Part shown: piece by piece, positions 8,636 through 15,056 of the stretch
Numbering within the stretch: the first letter of the stretch is position 1
Layout of the letters: each line of letters starts with the position of its first letter
DNA from: Thermoplasmata archaeon
Lineage (GTDB): Archaea; Thermoplasmatota; E2; DHVEG-1
Assembly (NCBI GenBank): GCA_030637965.1
Contig: DAOWFO010000066.1
Coordinates: 1 to 23,711, forward strand
Length of the DNA: 23,711 bases
Reading direction: 5' to 3'
Position numbers and translations under genes: made by a program
Notes under the pieces: generated by a model
Databases searched by the model: none
What the model saw: the letters and a program-made list of their open reading frames with translations, nothing else
Told to the model about the DNA's origin: nothing

Positions 8636-9680
8636 GATTTTTCTTCACCTTTTTATTACCGTTCTTTCTCCATTTTGCCTTGTAATAATTCAAAGGATGC
8701 CTCCTAAATCTACATAAATCATCCATTTTTTCTGTAGGACATATTCCATATGTTCTCATCTTTTCACACCCGGGAGGTGAATATGTTGTTGATGAGGTAT
8801 TTCCTGTAATATGTTCCACCTGATATCTAGTTCTTTCCTCCTCAAAGTCTGGAGCACTACTAAATAGTTTAAGAATTTCATTTGTATCTAATTTCAATGA
8901 GTTGAGAAATGCTACAAGGGCAAATCGTCCCATATGAGGAACATTTTGTCCTGATTGTATTGCTGCTAATAAGTCTTTCATACAAGGCGGTAGTTTATTA
9001 ATATCCAATTTTCCAATTGGGGCTGCCTCAATCTTTTTGCGATGCATCGATACAATATTTTGAATTCTCTTAATATCGGGTAGAAAACTATTATATATTT
9101 TCTGATTGCATTTTCTTTCATCAAGTTCATTATTAATTCTAAATCTTAAACTCTCCTGAATTAATCTTGCAAGATCTTTATGAGTTATGCTGATATATCC
9201 CTTGTCCATCTTACGGTTTATCATTTTCCATTTTTTGTATCTTGTTGGAGTGTTATGAAGATAGTCAGTGAAGTATATTATAAGTCTGTTTGTATTTTTA
9301 CTATGTCTTACATCTAGGTTGAATTCATTGGAGACATTTAGTAGAAATGAGGTAGGTTCACTCATTAAATATTTGTATGCATGAACGGCTTCACCAAGTG
9401 CATATCGTCTTTTAAAATATATATCGCCAATACAAACTGCTATCATTCTTGAAATTGGATATGAAAGCAGCTCCATAATACAATCAGATTCAGTTGCTAA
9501 GCTTCTATTTCCAACATCTTTATCCTTAAATGCATTGTCAAGTCGTTCTATACCAATAAATTTTGCACGTTCATATAAAGGATCATCTAATAATTCCTCA
9601 ACGGATAAACCATTATCTTTGACATATGACTTAGATTCTTTTAAGAAAGGAAATTTTGCAAGCGTTATTAACTCTACCAT
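8628..9680 (-). CDS. priL: DNA primase large subunit, Fe-S protein
   Basis: Non-catalytic subunit of the archaeal/eukaryal-type primase; it supports primer initiation by the PriS subunit. The hallmark C-terminal [4Fe-4S] cysteines are all present: one in LPPCMKDLL, one in PPGCEKM, one in TYGIC and one in DDLCRFRRHPLNYY (C237, C309, C318 and C327 in the longer frame; subtract 4 from this start). NVPHMGRFALVAFL between them is typical of PriL. The longest frame would begin with TTG at 9692; the ATG at 9680 is preferred because GGTG lies 6 nt upstream, giving 350 residues, close to family length. First gene of a priL-tmk operon; the catalytic subunit priS is not in the window. Confidence 0.94.
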   Translation of the reverse strand: MVELITLAKFPFLKESKSYVKDNGLSVEELLDDPLYERAKFIGIERLDNAFKDKDVGNRSLATESDCIMELLSYPISRMIAVCIGDIYFKRRYALGEAVHAYKYLMSEPTSFLLNVSNEFNLDVRHSKNTNRLIIYFTDYLHNTPTRYKKWKMINRKMDKGYISITHKDLARLIQESLRFRINNELDERKCNQKIYNSFLPDIKRIQNIVSMHRKKIEAAPIGKLDINKLPPCMKDLLAAIQSGQNVPHMGRFALVAFLNSLKLDTNEILKLFSSAPDFEEERTRYQVEHITGNTSSTTYSPPGCEKMRTYGICPTEKMDDLCRFRRHPLNYYKAKWRKNGNKKVKKNHE

Positions 9681-9745
9681 TATATGCACCAATATCTAAC
9701 AATATTTTGTTAATGTATTTTACCATTTCATTTCAAGATGTCTTT

Positions 9746-9781
9746 TTGACATTTTGACATTTTTTCCCAATATATATTTAT
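9746..9781 (+). promoter_or_regulatory. TATA box with upstream TTGACA direct repeats
   Basis: TATATATTTAT (9771-9781) is a good plus-strand TATA box. Just upstream TTGACA occurs twice, 8 nt apart (9746-9751 and 9754-9759), and a third copy lies at 9789-9794. The repeats could be an operator for either the divergent priL or a small plus-strand gene. Function is inference. Confidence 0.35.
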
Positions 9782-9833
9782 ACTAATATTGACACATATT
9801 AACACGAATATATTATTTTGGTGGCGGGAGTCA

Positions 9834-9980
9834 GTGTATTATAGAAAAATCCAACATATAAATAACATTGAGAGTAATTTACCAATTATAAATGATAAGG
9901 ATTTTATTTCATGGAAAATAGAGTTGAATAAAGAGTTATTATCATTTTGGGAATTAATAATCGAAGATATCAAAGAATAA
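9834..9980 (+). CDS. Small hypothetical protein, 48 residues
   Basis: Weak call. A GTG codon at 9834 follows GGTGGCGGGAG (GGGAG ends 3 nt before it), about 30 nt after the expected transcript start of the TATA box at 9771. The product is polar and tryptophan-containing (ISWKIELNKELLSFWELIIE), probably helical, with no recognisable domain. The same frame could start at TTG 9789 (63 residues). It may also be a gene remnant or part of an untranslated RNA. Confidence 0.25.
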   Translation: MYYRKIQHINNIESNLPIINDKDFISWKIELNKELLSFWELIIEDIKE

Positions 9981-10044
9981 TATCTTTATGAGATTAAAAT
10001 CTTTTAATAATTTATTAAATCTGAACTGGGTTTTTACCTCTAAA

Positions 10045-10054
10045 TTTTAAAATA
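10045..10054 (+). promoter_or_regulatory. Promoter of the tRNA gene
   Basis: TTTTAAAATA lies about 38 nt before the mature 5' end, with ATGCA (10068-10072) near the expected start site, the usual box A/box B arrangement of archaeal stable RNA genes. Confidence 0.45.
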
Positions 10055-10086
10055 CTAGAATTGTATTATGCACTACCAAATTTTAA

Positions 10087-10160
10087 GGGCTCGTAGCTTA
10101 GTCTGGTGGAGCGTCTGGCTCATAACCAGATGGTCGCAGGTTCAAATCCTGCCGGGCCCA
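10087..10160 (+). tRNA. tRNA with CAU anticodon (tRNA-Ile2 candidate, or elongator tRNA-Met)
   Basis: A 74-nt cloverleaf: acceptor GGGCTCG pairs with CGGGCCC and A is the discriminator; the anticodon stem TCTGG/CCAGA encloses CTCATAA, so the anticodon is CAU; the T arm GCAGG/CCTGC encloses TTCAAAT. No CCA is encoded and no intron is seen. It is not the initiator: the first pair is G-C and the anticodon stem lacks three consecutive G-C pairs. The acceptor and the start GGGCTCGTAGCTTAG resemble archaeal tRNA-Ile (GGGCCCGTAGC...) far more than archaeal elongator tRNA-Met (usually GCCGGGG...), so it may be the AUA-reading tRNA-Ile2 whose C34 is converted to agmatidine by TiaS. The tRNA call is certain; the Ile2 assignment is from memory of family sequences. 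Confidence 0.9.
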
Positions 10161-10211
10161 TTGACTCCAGCATGAGTAAATGTTTTAATTTGATGGTTTT
10201 TCAGTTTTATT

Positions 10212-10322
10212 TTAACCTTTTTTTCTCTGAGAAAATGATTGTCTAGAATTAATATCAAGATGATACGGTATTTTCCTATCTTTCAAATCAAGTTTTTCCC
10301 AGATTTTCAGCAAATTTAGAAT
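10212..10322 (-). pseudogene. Decayed N-terminus of an Lrp/AsnC-family regulator
   Basis: The minus strand reads LKIWEKLDLKDRKIPYHLD followed by INSRQSFSQ, then RKKG and a stop. This matches the start of the Lrp/AsnC helix-turn-helix domain, where the consensus runs LD..DRKIL.EL..NSR.S...IAKKVGLSK. After SFSQ the frame is lost: in a shifted frame the DNA continues EKKVKIKLKN, which aligns with the expected GKKVGLSKN, so a short deletion next to the A-run is the likely lesion. No ATG or SD precedes it, and no ligand-binding RAM domain follows because the tRNA gene begins about 50 nt further on. Interpreted as a gene remnant, not a functional gene. Confidence 0.55.
10218..10224 (+). terminator. 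T tract downstream of the tRNA gene
   Basis: Seven consecutive T, 58 nt after the tRNA, in a generally T-rich stretch that could end the tRNA transcript. No hairpin. It overlaps the Lrp remnant on the other strand. Confidence 0.3.
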
Positions 10323-10333
10323 TTTCGTTGTGT

Positions 10334-10345
10334 ATTATATATTTT
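10334..10345 (+). promoter_or_regulatory. Candidate promoter of the small zinc-finger gene
   Basis: ATTATATATTTT matches a TATA box and would start a transcript near 10366 with a leader of about 75 nt carrying GGAGGAA (10426-10432). A weaker box, TATTTAACA near 10380, is an alternative. Confidence 0.35.
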
Positions 10346-10441
10346 TGCAGAACATTTTCAAAAAACAATTTATGATTGCTATTTAACATTGATAGTATTA
10401 GATGAAAAAAATAAATAAAAAAAAGTGGAGGAATAGAATCT

Positions 10442-10747
10442 ATGAAAGAATGTGTAGAATGTGAAATGAAATTAGGTATGTTTGAAGGCTATTGTCATCC
10501 AGTTATGGGAAAAAACAATCTTTTATGTAGCTCATGCTATGACAAGATTTCACTAAGCGTAGAAAAATGGAGAGAATTTGTTCTTTCTAACTCATTCAAT
10601 AACGAAACAGCTAACATTACATTAAAAGATATAAAGACCAGTTTTACAAATTTAATAACAAAAACGAAGAAACCGAAAACTTATGGAGTTGAAGTCAGGC
10701 ATAATGATATGCTCATTGACGATTTTACATTTAATACATTAAAATAA
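10442..10747 (+). CDS. Small treble-clef-like zinc-finger protein
   Basis: A 101-residue cytoplasmic protein of unknown function. Two CxxC knuckles, C4-VE-C7 and C29-SS-C32, would hold one zinc ion; C18-H19 lies between them. The core KLGMFEGYCHPVMGK followed by LLCSSCYD and SVEKWREF looks like a small zinc-ribbon or treble-clef module; I believe similar modules exist in other archaea, but I cannot name a family. The remaining 50 residues are hydrophilic with a lysine-rich patch (TKTKKPKTYG) and could bind nucleic acid or a protein. The start is secure: GGAGGAA lies 9 nt before the ATG. It stands alone between gene remnants, with its own putative promoter. Confidence 0.75.
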   Translation: MKECVECEMKLGMFEGYCHPVMGKNNLLCSSCYDKISLSVEKWREFVLSNSFNNETANITLKDIKTSFTNLITKTKKPKTYGVEVRHNDMLIDDFTFNTLK

Positions 10748-10770
10748 TACAGCCAAAACATTTCCATTTT

Positions 10771-10860
10771 TTAATTTTTTTGTGCTATCAATCTTAATAA
10801 ATTAGTAAAAGTTGATCCAACAAGTGGTTCAAATGTTACACCAAGAGGATTAATTTTCAT
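10771..10860 (-). pseudogene. 29-codon remnant resembling a sulfotransferase N-terminus
   Basis: A short frame with intact start signals: a TATA-like ATTATATAA on the minus strand near 10902-10911, AGGAG (10870-10874), and an ATG 9 nt further on. The product contains GVTFEPLVGSTFTNLLRLI and ends after QKN. This string resembles the first residues of PF13469-type sulfotransferases, which begin with a PLVG....NLLRLI...N segment before the PAPS-binding loop; the resemblance is from memory. Nothing of the catalytic domain follows, because the zinc-finger gene ends 23 nt beyond the stop. Most likely a truncated gene that kept its 5' signals; a genuine 29-residue peptide is the alternative. Confidence 0.4.
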
Positions 10861-10875
10861 GTCGTGAATCTCCTA

Positions 10876-11214
10876 CATTACAACCTCATATTAAAATTTA
10901 ATTATATAATAAAATATCATTCTATATTTTTTTTGGTGAATCTGATTTGAATAAAGAATTTATGTTTTTTTACATATAGTCCATATACAATCTTGGTAAT
11001 TATAAAAGCAATAGTCTTTGAGGGAGCGGGATTAGAATGTAACTATGTTGTAAAATACCTCTCAAAAAATGATATATTTTTGGAAATAAGTTTAGTCTAT
11101 ATTATTAAAATTATGGGAAAGAAAAAAGTTGTAAATACGAAAATGTAAATTATATTAATCTTGACGCTACAGATAAAAAAAGTATAATGAAAAGACCATT
11201 GATTATTAATTAGT
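10876..11214. other. Gene-poor stretch with a possible reading-frame fragment
   Basis: No complete gene. On the plus strand a frame without a start codon runs to a stop at 11148 and reads TILVIIKAIVFEGAGLECNY, then VVKYLSKNDIFLEIS, which looks more protein-like than its surroundings and may be another remnant. A TATA-like box for the minus-strand 29-codon frame lies at 10902-10911. No repeats or RNA genes seen. Confidence 0.3.
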
Positions 11215-11586
11215 TTATCTACTGAGAATTTTATCAATTCTTTCTTTTAGATCCTTGATTTCAAAGGGTTTTTCGATATAGTCTTCGCCCAAAAAACCTC
11301 CAGCATTTTTCGCAACATTATCTGTTCTTGCTGTTAAAAAAACTATTGGTATATTTTTCCAGGAATCATTTCCCTTTATCAAATCAAATGTTTTCCATCC
11401 GCTTAGTTCTGGCATCATAATGTCTAACAATATTAGATCAGGGGTATTGGTTTCTAAAAGTTCAAGGCATTCTTTGCCACTTTCCGCTCCAATGATAGTA
11501 TAGTCCTTTTTAAATTTCTCCAATCCATTTCTAACAGAAAAAATTACATCTGGATTATCATCTACTACTAATAACTTTTTTACCAT
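11215..11586 (-). CDS. Stand-alone response regulator receiver (CheY-like) protein
   Basis: Single receiver domain, 123 residues, no output domain. Phosphorylation site D55 (LLDIMMP) with acidic pocket D9-D10, switch threonine T85 (FLTAR) and lysine K106 (EKPF), all in standard positions, so it should accept phosphate from a histidine kinase and act by binding a partner. No kinase gene is in the window. Start: the longest frame begins with TTG at 11607, but the ATG at 11586 has GGTG about 6 nt upstream and leaves exactly one receiver domain. Between decayed sequences and divergent from the rqcH operon. Confidence 0.9.
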   Translation of the reverse strand: MVKKLLVVDDNPDVIFSVRNGLEKFKKDYTIIGAESGKECLELLETNTPDLILLDIMMPELSGWKTFDLIKGNDSWKNIPIVFLTARTDNVAKNAGGFLGEDYIEKPFEIKDLKERIDKILSR

Positions 11587-11607
11587 CTTTACACCTGTAG
11601 TATACAA

Positions 11608-11836
11608 ATGCCATATACATTAATACCTTAATTTACTTTTTTATTGCCTTAATCATCTATAAAATGGTATTCGAATTCTTTAAAAAATAATAAAAAAAAA
11701 TTTCATAATTATTTTTTATAAGTATATGGTAAAAAGTTTTACGGTGATTACAATATTTCATATAATTCTTAACTGAGTTTTATTCTTCTTTAATATTAAA
11801 CAAATTTTCTGCGAAAAAATTTTAAAATTTGGTGAG
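11608..11836. other. AT-rich intergenic region upstream of the response regulator
   Basis: No gene seen. A minus-strand TATA-like TTAATGTATATGG near 11613-11625 may serve the response regulator. A 14-bp A/T palindrome AAATTTTAAAATTT (11817-11830), followed on the minus strand by a T run, could terminate the small minus-strand frame at 11847-11939. Confidence 0.3.
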
Positions 11837-11846
11837 ATGCACTTTC

Positions 11847-11939
11847 TCAATCTTTAAATTGCAAGAATTTTTTCCTATTACCAATCTTGTCTTTTTCAAC
11901 AACTATTCTGACATCGGTATCAAATTCATTTCGTATCAT
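11847..11939 (-). CDS. Possible 30-residue protein or C-terminal gene remnant
   Basis: Weak call. From the ATG at 11939 (GAGGAACGG 1-9 nt upstream; AAGGAG further up) the frame encodes MIRNEFDTDVRIVVEKDKIG followed by NRKKFLQFKD and a stop. The frame stays open upstream as VVWDYYGGKEKRNG, continuous with it and equally protein-like, without an ATG; a GTG at 11978 would give 43 residues. ATATATAT at 12001-12008 could be its TATA box. Either a tiny real gene or the tail of a lost one. I do not recognise the family. Confidence 0.3.
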   Translation of the reverse strand: MIRNEFDTDVRIVVEKDKIGNRKKFLQFKD

Positions 11940-11985
11940 TCCGTTCCTCTTCTCCTTCCCACCATAGTAATCCCACACAACATTC

Positions 11986-11998
11986 TTTTTAATAATAT
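11986..11998 (+). promoter_or_regulatory. TATA box of the rqcH-pelA operon
   Basis: TTTTTAATAATAT is centred 27 nt before the rqcH ATG, and no SD precedes that ATG, which is the pattern of a leaderless archaeal transcript. Confidence 0.45.
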
Positions 11999-12018
11999 GA
12001 TATATATGCTCTTGTAAA

Positions 12019-14004
12019 ATGAATAGACAACTATCATCATTCGATTTCTATGTAATTGCTTCAGATCTACAAGGATTAAAGGAGTGTTACATAGATAAAA
12101 TATATCAACTTACTCGTGACGATTTATTGATAAAAATTAAGAATATTAAAACAAAACAAAAAGAATCGATCATCATTAAAAATGGCAAATTTTTATGTGT
12201 TACACAAAAATCCTTTGAAACTCCTTTAAAACCATCTATGTTTTCAATGACTCTTCGAAAATATTTACTAAATGGTAAAATTACAGGGATTTCACAGCAT
12301 GATTTTGATAGAATAATTGAAATAAAAATTAGTAAAAAAGAAGGAGAATACTCCTTAATAATCGAGTTTTTTTCAAAGGGCAACATCATTCTTGTTAATC
12401 CTGAAGGGAAAATCATACTTCCATTGATCAAACAACGATGGGCCCATAGAATAATAAAAAGTAGGGAGAAATATAATCATCCACCATCTCAAATAGATCC
12501 ATTTAATCTTACAAAAGAAAAATTTTCAAATTTACTAAAAGAAAGCAAAACAGATTTAGTAAGAACTCTAGCCGTTAATGTAAACCTAAGTGGATTAATT
12601 GCTGAAGAGATCTGTATAAGAGCTAATGTTGAAAAAAATATTAAGATAGAAAATTTAGATGATAAAACTATAGAGAGTGTATTCAATGTATTGTTAGATT
12701 TTTTAAAATTGTTTAAAAACAAAGAATTTGAACCGATTTTAATTAAAGAAGATAGGAATGCAATCGACATTCTTCCTTTTAAATTTGAAATTTATAGAAA
12801 CAATGATTTTGATGAAGTAGACAGTTTTACAAAATCTTTAGAAGAATTTATAAGTATAAAAAAACTGGAAGAAAAAAAGGAAAGTAAATCTGAGAAAAAA
12901 ATTGAAAAATTACATAGACAGCTTAGACAACAAGTGGAAGCTGTCAAAAAATTAGAAAAAGAAATTGAATTAAAAAAAATCGAAGGAGATATTATTTATC
13001 TAAATTATAGTCAATGTGACTTACTATTAGATGAAATAAATAATATTATTGAACATAAAAATAAAGTTGATGGTATAAAAAGAATTAATGAAGAAGAAAT
13101 TGTAAAAGAGTTCGATCCTATTGAAAATCTACTTATTGTATATCTAAAAGATATAAATGAAAATACAATTAAAGTAAAATTAGATTTTAGAAAGACTGCT
13201 TCTAAAAACGCTGAAAAAGCATATAACGACAGCAAAAAATTTAGGGTTAAGTTAGAAGGAGCACGACAATCAATTGTAAAAACAAGACAATTAATAAAGG
13301 AAATTGTTAAAAAAAGGGAGATTGAAAATAAAGAAAAAGAGAACAGTATATTAACAGGTAAAAATTTTTGGTTCGAACGTTTTAGATGGTTTATTTCAAG
13401 CGAGGGAAACATAATCATTGGAGGTAGGAACGCAAAGAGTAATGATCAAGTTGTAAAAAAATATTTGAAGGATGGAGATAGATATGCTCATGCGGAAATT
13501 CAAGGAGCGCCAAGTTGTGTGATAAAAAGCAAAGATCCGGATGACAAAAATATTCCAATATCTGAACAAACTTTAAAGGAAGCTTGCATTTTTTCTGCTT
13601 CTTATTCCAAAGCTTGGAAACAATTCACCGAAACTCAGGCATATTGGGTTCTTCCTGAGCAAGTTAGCAAAACACCCCAGAGTGGTGAATTTGTCCCAAA
13701 AGGCGCTTTTATAATTCGTGGAAAGCGAAATTATTACAGATGTAGACTAAAAATTGCCATTGGTGAGATAATGATTGGTGAAACGAGAAAGATTATGGGT
13801 GGGCCTGTTGATGCTGTGAAAAAAATAGCAAAAAGATATGTTATCTTAACACCAGGAAATGTGAAAAAGAATATTATCACAAATAAACTCGCAAAGTCTT
13901 TTGAAATGCATATTGATCAGTTAAATAAAGTTTTTCCACCAGGTGGTGTAAGTATTGTTAAAACAGTTAATCTTGAGCTAAATCTAGAGAAGGATGATAT
14001 ATGA
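12019..14004 (+). CDS. rqcH: RqcH/NEMF (Rqc2-family) ribosome quality-control factor
   Basis: Binds the 50S subunit carrying a stalled peptidyl-tRNA and, in the bacterial and eukaryotic relatives, recruits tRNA to add C-terminal Ala tails. The 661-residue product has the NFACT-N domain (about 1-170), whose D97-R98 pair (in HDFDRII) falls at the same residue numbers as the tRNA-contacting pair of Bacillus RqcH; a HhH-like segment SGLIAEEICIRANVE (191-205); two coiled-coil arms (about 270-325 and 395-440) rich in Lys and Glu; and the NFACT-R domain (about 448-560: FWFERFRWFISSEGNIIIGG and AHAEIQGAPS). The C-terminal part (560-661) has the expected RGKRNYYRCRL and KIMGGPVDAV. Full length for an archaeal member. 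ATG without SD but with a TATA box 27 nt upstream. Overlaps pelA by 4 nt. Confidence 0.93.
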   Translation: MNRQLSSFDFYVIASDLQGLKECYIDKIYQLTRDDLLIKIKNIKTKQKESIIIKNGKFLCVTQKSFETPLKPSMFSMTLRKYLLNGKITGISQHDFDRIIEIKISKKEGEYSLIIEFFSKGNIILVNPEGKIILPLIKQRWAHRIIKSREKYNHPPSQIDPFNLTKEKFSNLLKESKTDLVRTLAVNVNLSGLIAEEICIRANVEKNIKIENLDDKTIESVFNVLLDFLKLFKNKEFEPILIKEDRNAIDILPFKFEIYRNNDFDEVDSFTKSLEEFISIKKLEEKKESKSEKKIEKLHRQLRQQVEAVKKLEKEIELKKIEGDIIYLNYSQCDLLLDEINNIIEHKNKVDGIKRINEEEIVKEFDPIENLLIVYLKDINENTIKVKLDFRKTASKNAEKAYNDSKKFRVKLEGARQSIVKTRQLIKEIVKKREIENKEKENSILTGKNFWFERFRWFISSEGNIIIGGRNAKSNDQVVKKYLKDGDRYAHAEIQGAPSCVIKSKDPDDKNIPISEQTLKEACIFSASYSKAWKQFTETQAYWVLPEQVSKTPQSGEFVPKGAFIIRGKRNYYRCRLKIAIGEIMIGETRKIMGGPVDAVKKIAKRYVILTPGNVKKNIITNKLAKSFEMHIDQLNKVFPPGGVSIVKTVNLELNLEKDDI

Positions 14005-15044
14005 AGGTGATTTTTAAGGATCTTAAGCATGGTGAAATAAAACTTATTCCTGAGAATCTCGACGATATTTGGCACTTATACAACATTATCAGTGAAGGTG
14101 ATTTAATCCGTGCAGTTTCATATAGGACTGATGAAGGAAAAGATGATAAAATTAGATCAAAAAAATCTGAGAAAAAACCTATGAAACTAGGAATCAGAGT
14201 GGTGGAAGTGAAATTTCATGAGTTTTCTGATCGCCTTCGTATACATGGAATAATAGAGGAAGGACCTCAAGATCTTGGATCATTTCATACATTAAATATA
14301 ACTTCAGATAAGATGGACAAGATTTCCATAATAAAAAAAGAATGGAAATACTATGAACTTAATAGGATAGATGAAGCAGTCAAGCTACGCAATCAATCTA
14401 TTCTAACATTTGTATCATTAGATGAGGATACAGCCACCATAGCAATTCTAAGACAAAGCGGGGTACAATGGATAGCAGATATTGATTCTAAACGGTCAGG
14501 AAAAATGTATGAAAGCAAGTATGATGAAAAGGAGTATTTTGGCGAAATCTTTTCATTATTGAGAATAAATAAAGACGAGGAATCTCCCCTTGTTATTATT
14601 GGGCCTGGTTTTGTAAAGGAACATTTTTTGAAATATGGAAATGACAAAAAATCTTCAATTTTTAATAAATGTCTTGTTCATGGAACAGGTTTTGCAGGAA
14701 TGAGTGGTGTGCATGAAGCAATAAAATCAGGAATAATAGAAAAAATTACTAAAGAAAATAGAGTGGTATTTGAAACACAATTAATTGAGAAATTTTTCGA
14801 AGAGATTAAAAAAAGTGGGCTTGCAACCTATGGGGTAAAAGAAGTTGATATAGCCTTAAAAAAAGGAGCAGTAGAAAGACTACTAATAACTGATTTTATG
14901 GTTCGAACAAAAAAAGGAGAGGAATTACTAGAAATTGCAAAACAAAATAATAGTACGTTTACGATAATAAATACCATACATGATTCAGGAAAAAATTTTG
15001 GAGGTATAGGCGGTGTTGGAGTATTATTACGTTTTAAAATATAG
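14001..15044 (+). CDS. pelA: Pelota (aPelota), mRNA surveillance and ribosome rescue factor
   Basis: eRF1-like protein that enters the empty or stalled A site and, with aEF1A and ABCE1 (both outside this window), splits the ribosome. 347 residues in three domains: N-terminal Sm-like domain (about 1-130: IRVVEVKFHEFSDRLRIHG, then GSFHTLNI), central domain (about 135-255: TATIAILRQSGVQWIADIDS, LVIIGPGFVKEHF), and C-terminal domain (about 260-347: GLATYGVKEVDIALKKGAVE, then LLITDFM, and GGIGGVGVLLRF). The GGQ hydrolysis loop of eRF1 is absent, as expected for Pelota. The ATG lies inside the ATGA that also contains the rqcH stop, so translation is probably coupled. It ends 12 nt before the convergent next gene. 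Confidence 0.95.
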   Translation: MKVIFKDLKHGEIKLIPENLDDIWHLYNIISEGDLIRAVSYRTDEGKDDKIRSKKSEKKPMKLGIRVVEVKFHEFSDRLRIHGIIEEGPQDLGSFHTLNITSDKMDKISIIKKEWKYYELNRIDEAVKLRNQSILTFVSLDEDTATIAILRQSGVQWIADIDSKRSGKMYESKYDEKEYFGEIFSLLRINKDEESPLVIIGPGFVKEHFLKYGNDKKSSIFNKCLVHGTGFAGMSGVHEAIKSGIIEKITKENRVVFETQLIEKFFEEIKKSGLATYGVKEVDIALKKGAVERLLITDFMVRTKKGEELLEIAKQNNSTFTIINTIHDSGKNFGGIGGVGVLLRFKI

Positions 15045-15056
15045 ATTTTATAATAA

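Noticed and set aside
10825..10833. GGTTCAAAT matching the T-loop of the tRNA at 10087, a possible attachment-site repeat
   Set aside because: Only 9 nt, and it falls inside the sulfotransferase-like frame where it encodes part of TFEPL; chance is the simpler explanation.
11829..12017. 62-residue plus-strand frame upstream of rqcH
   Set aside because: TTG start and Phe/Ile-rich product; the opposite strand gives the more protein-like reading in the same interval.
13011..13418. 135-residue minus-strand frame inside rqcH
   Set aside because: Opposite the lysine-rich coiled coil of RqcH, whose antisense naturally yields long Phe/Ser/Leu frames; no SD or motif.
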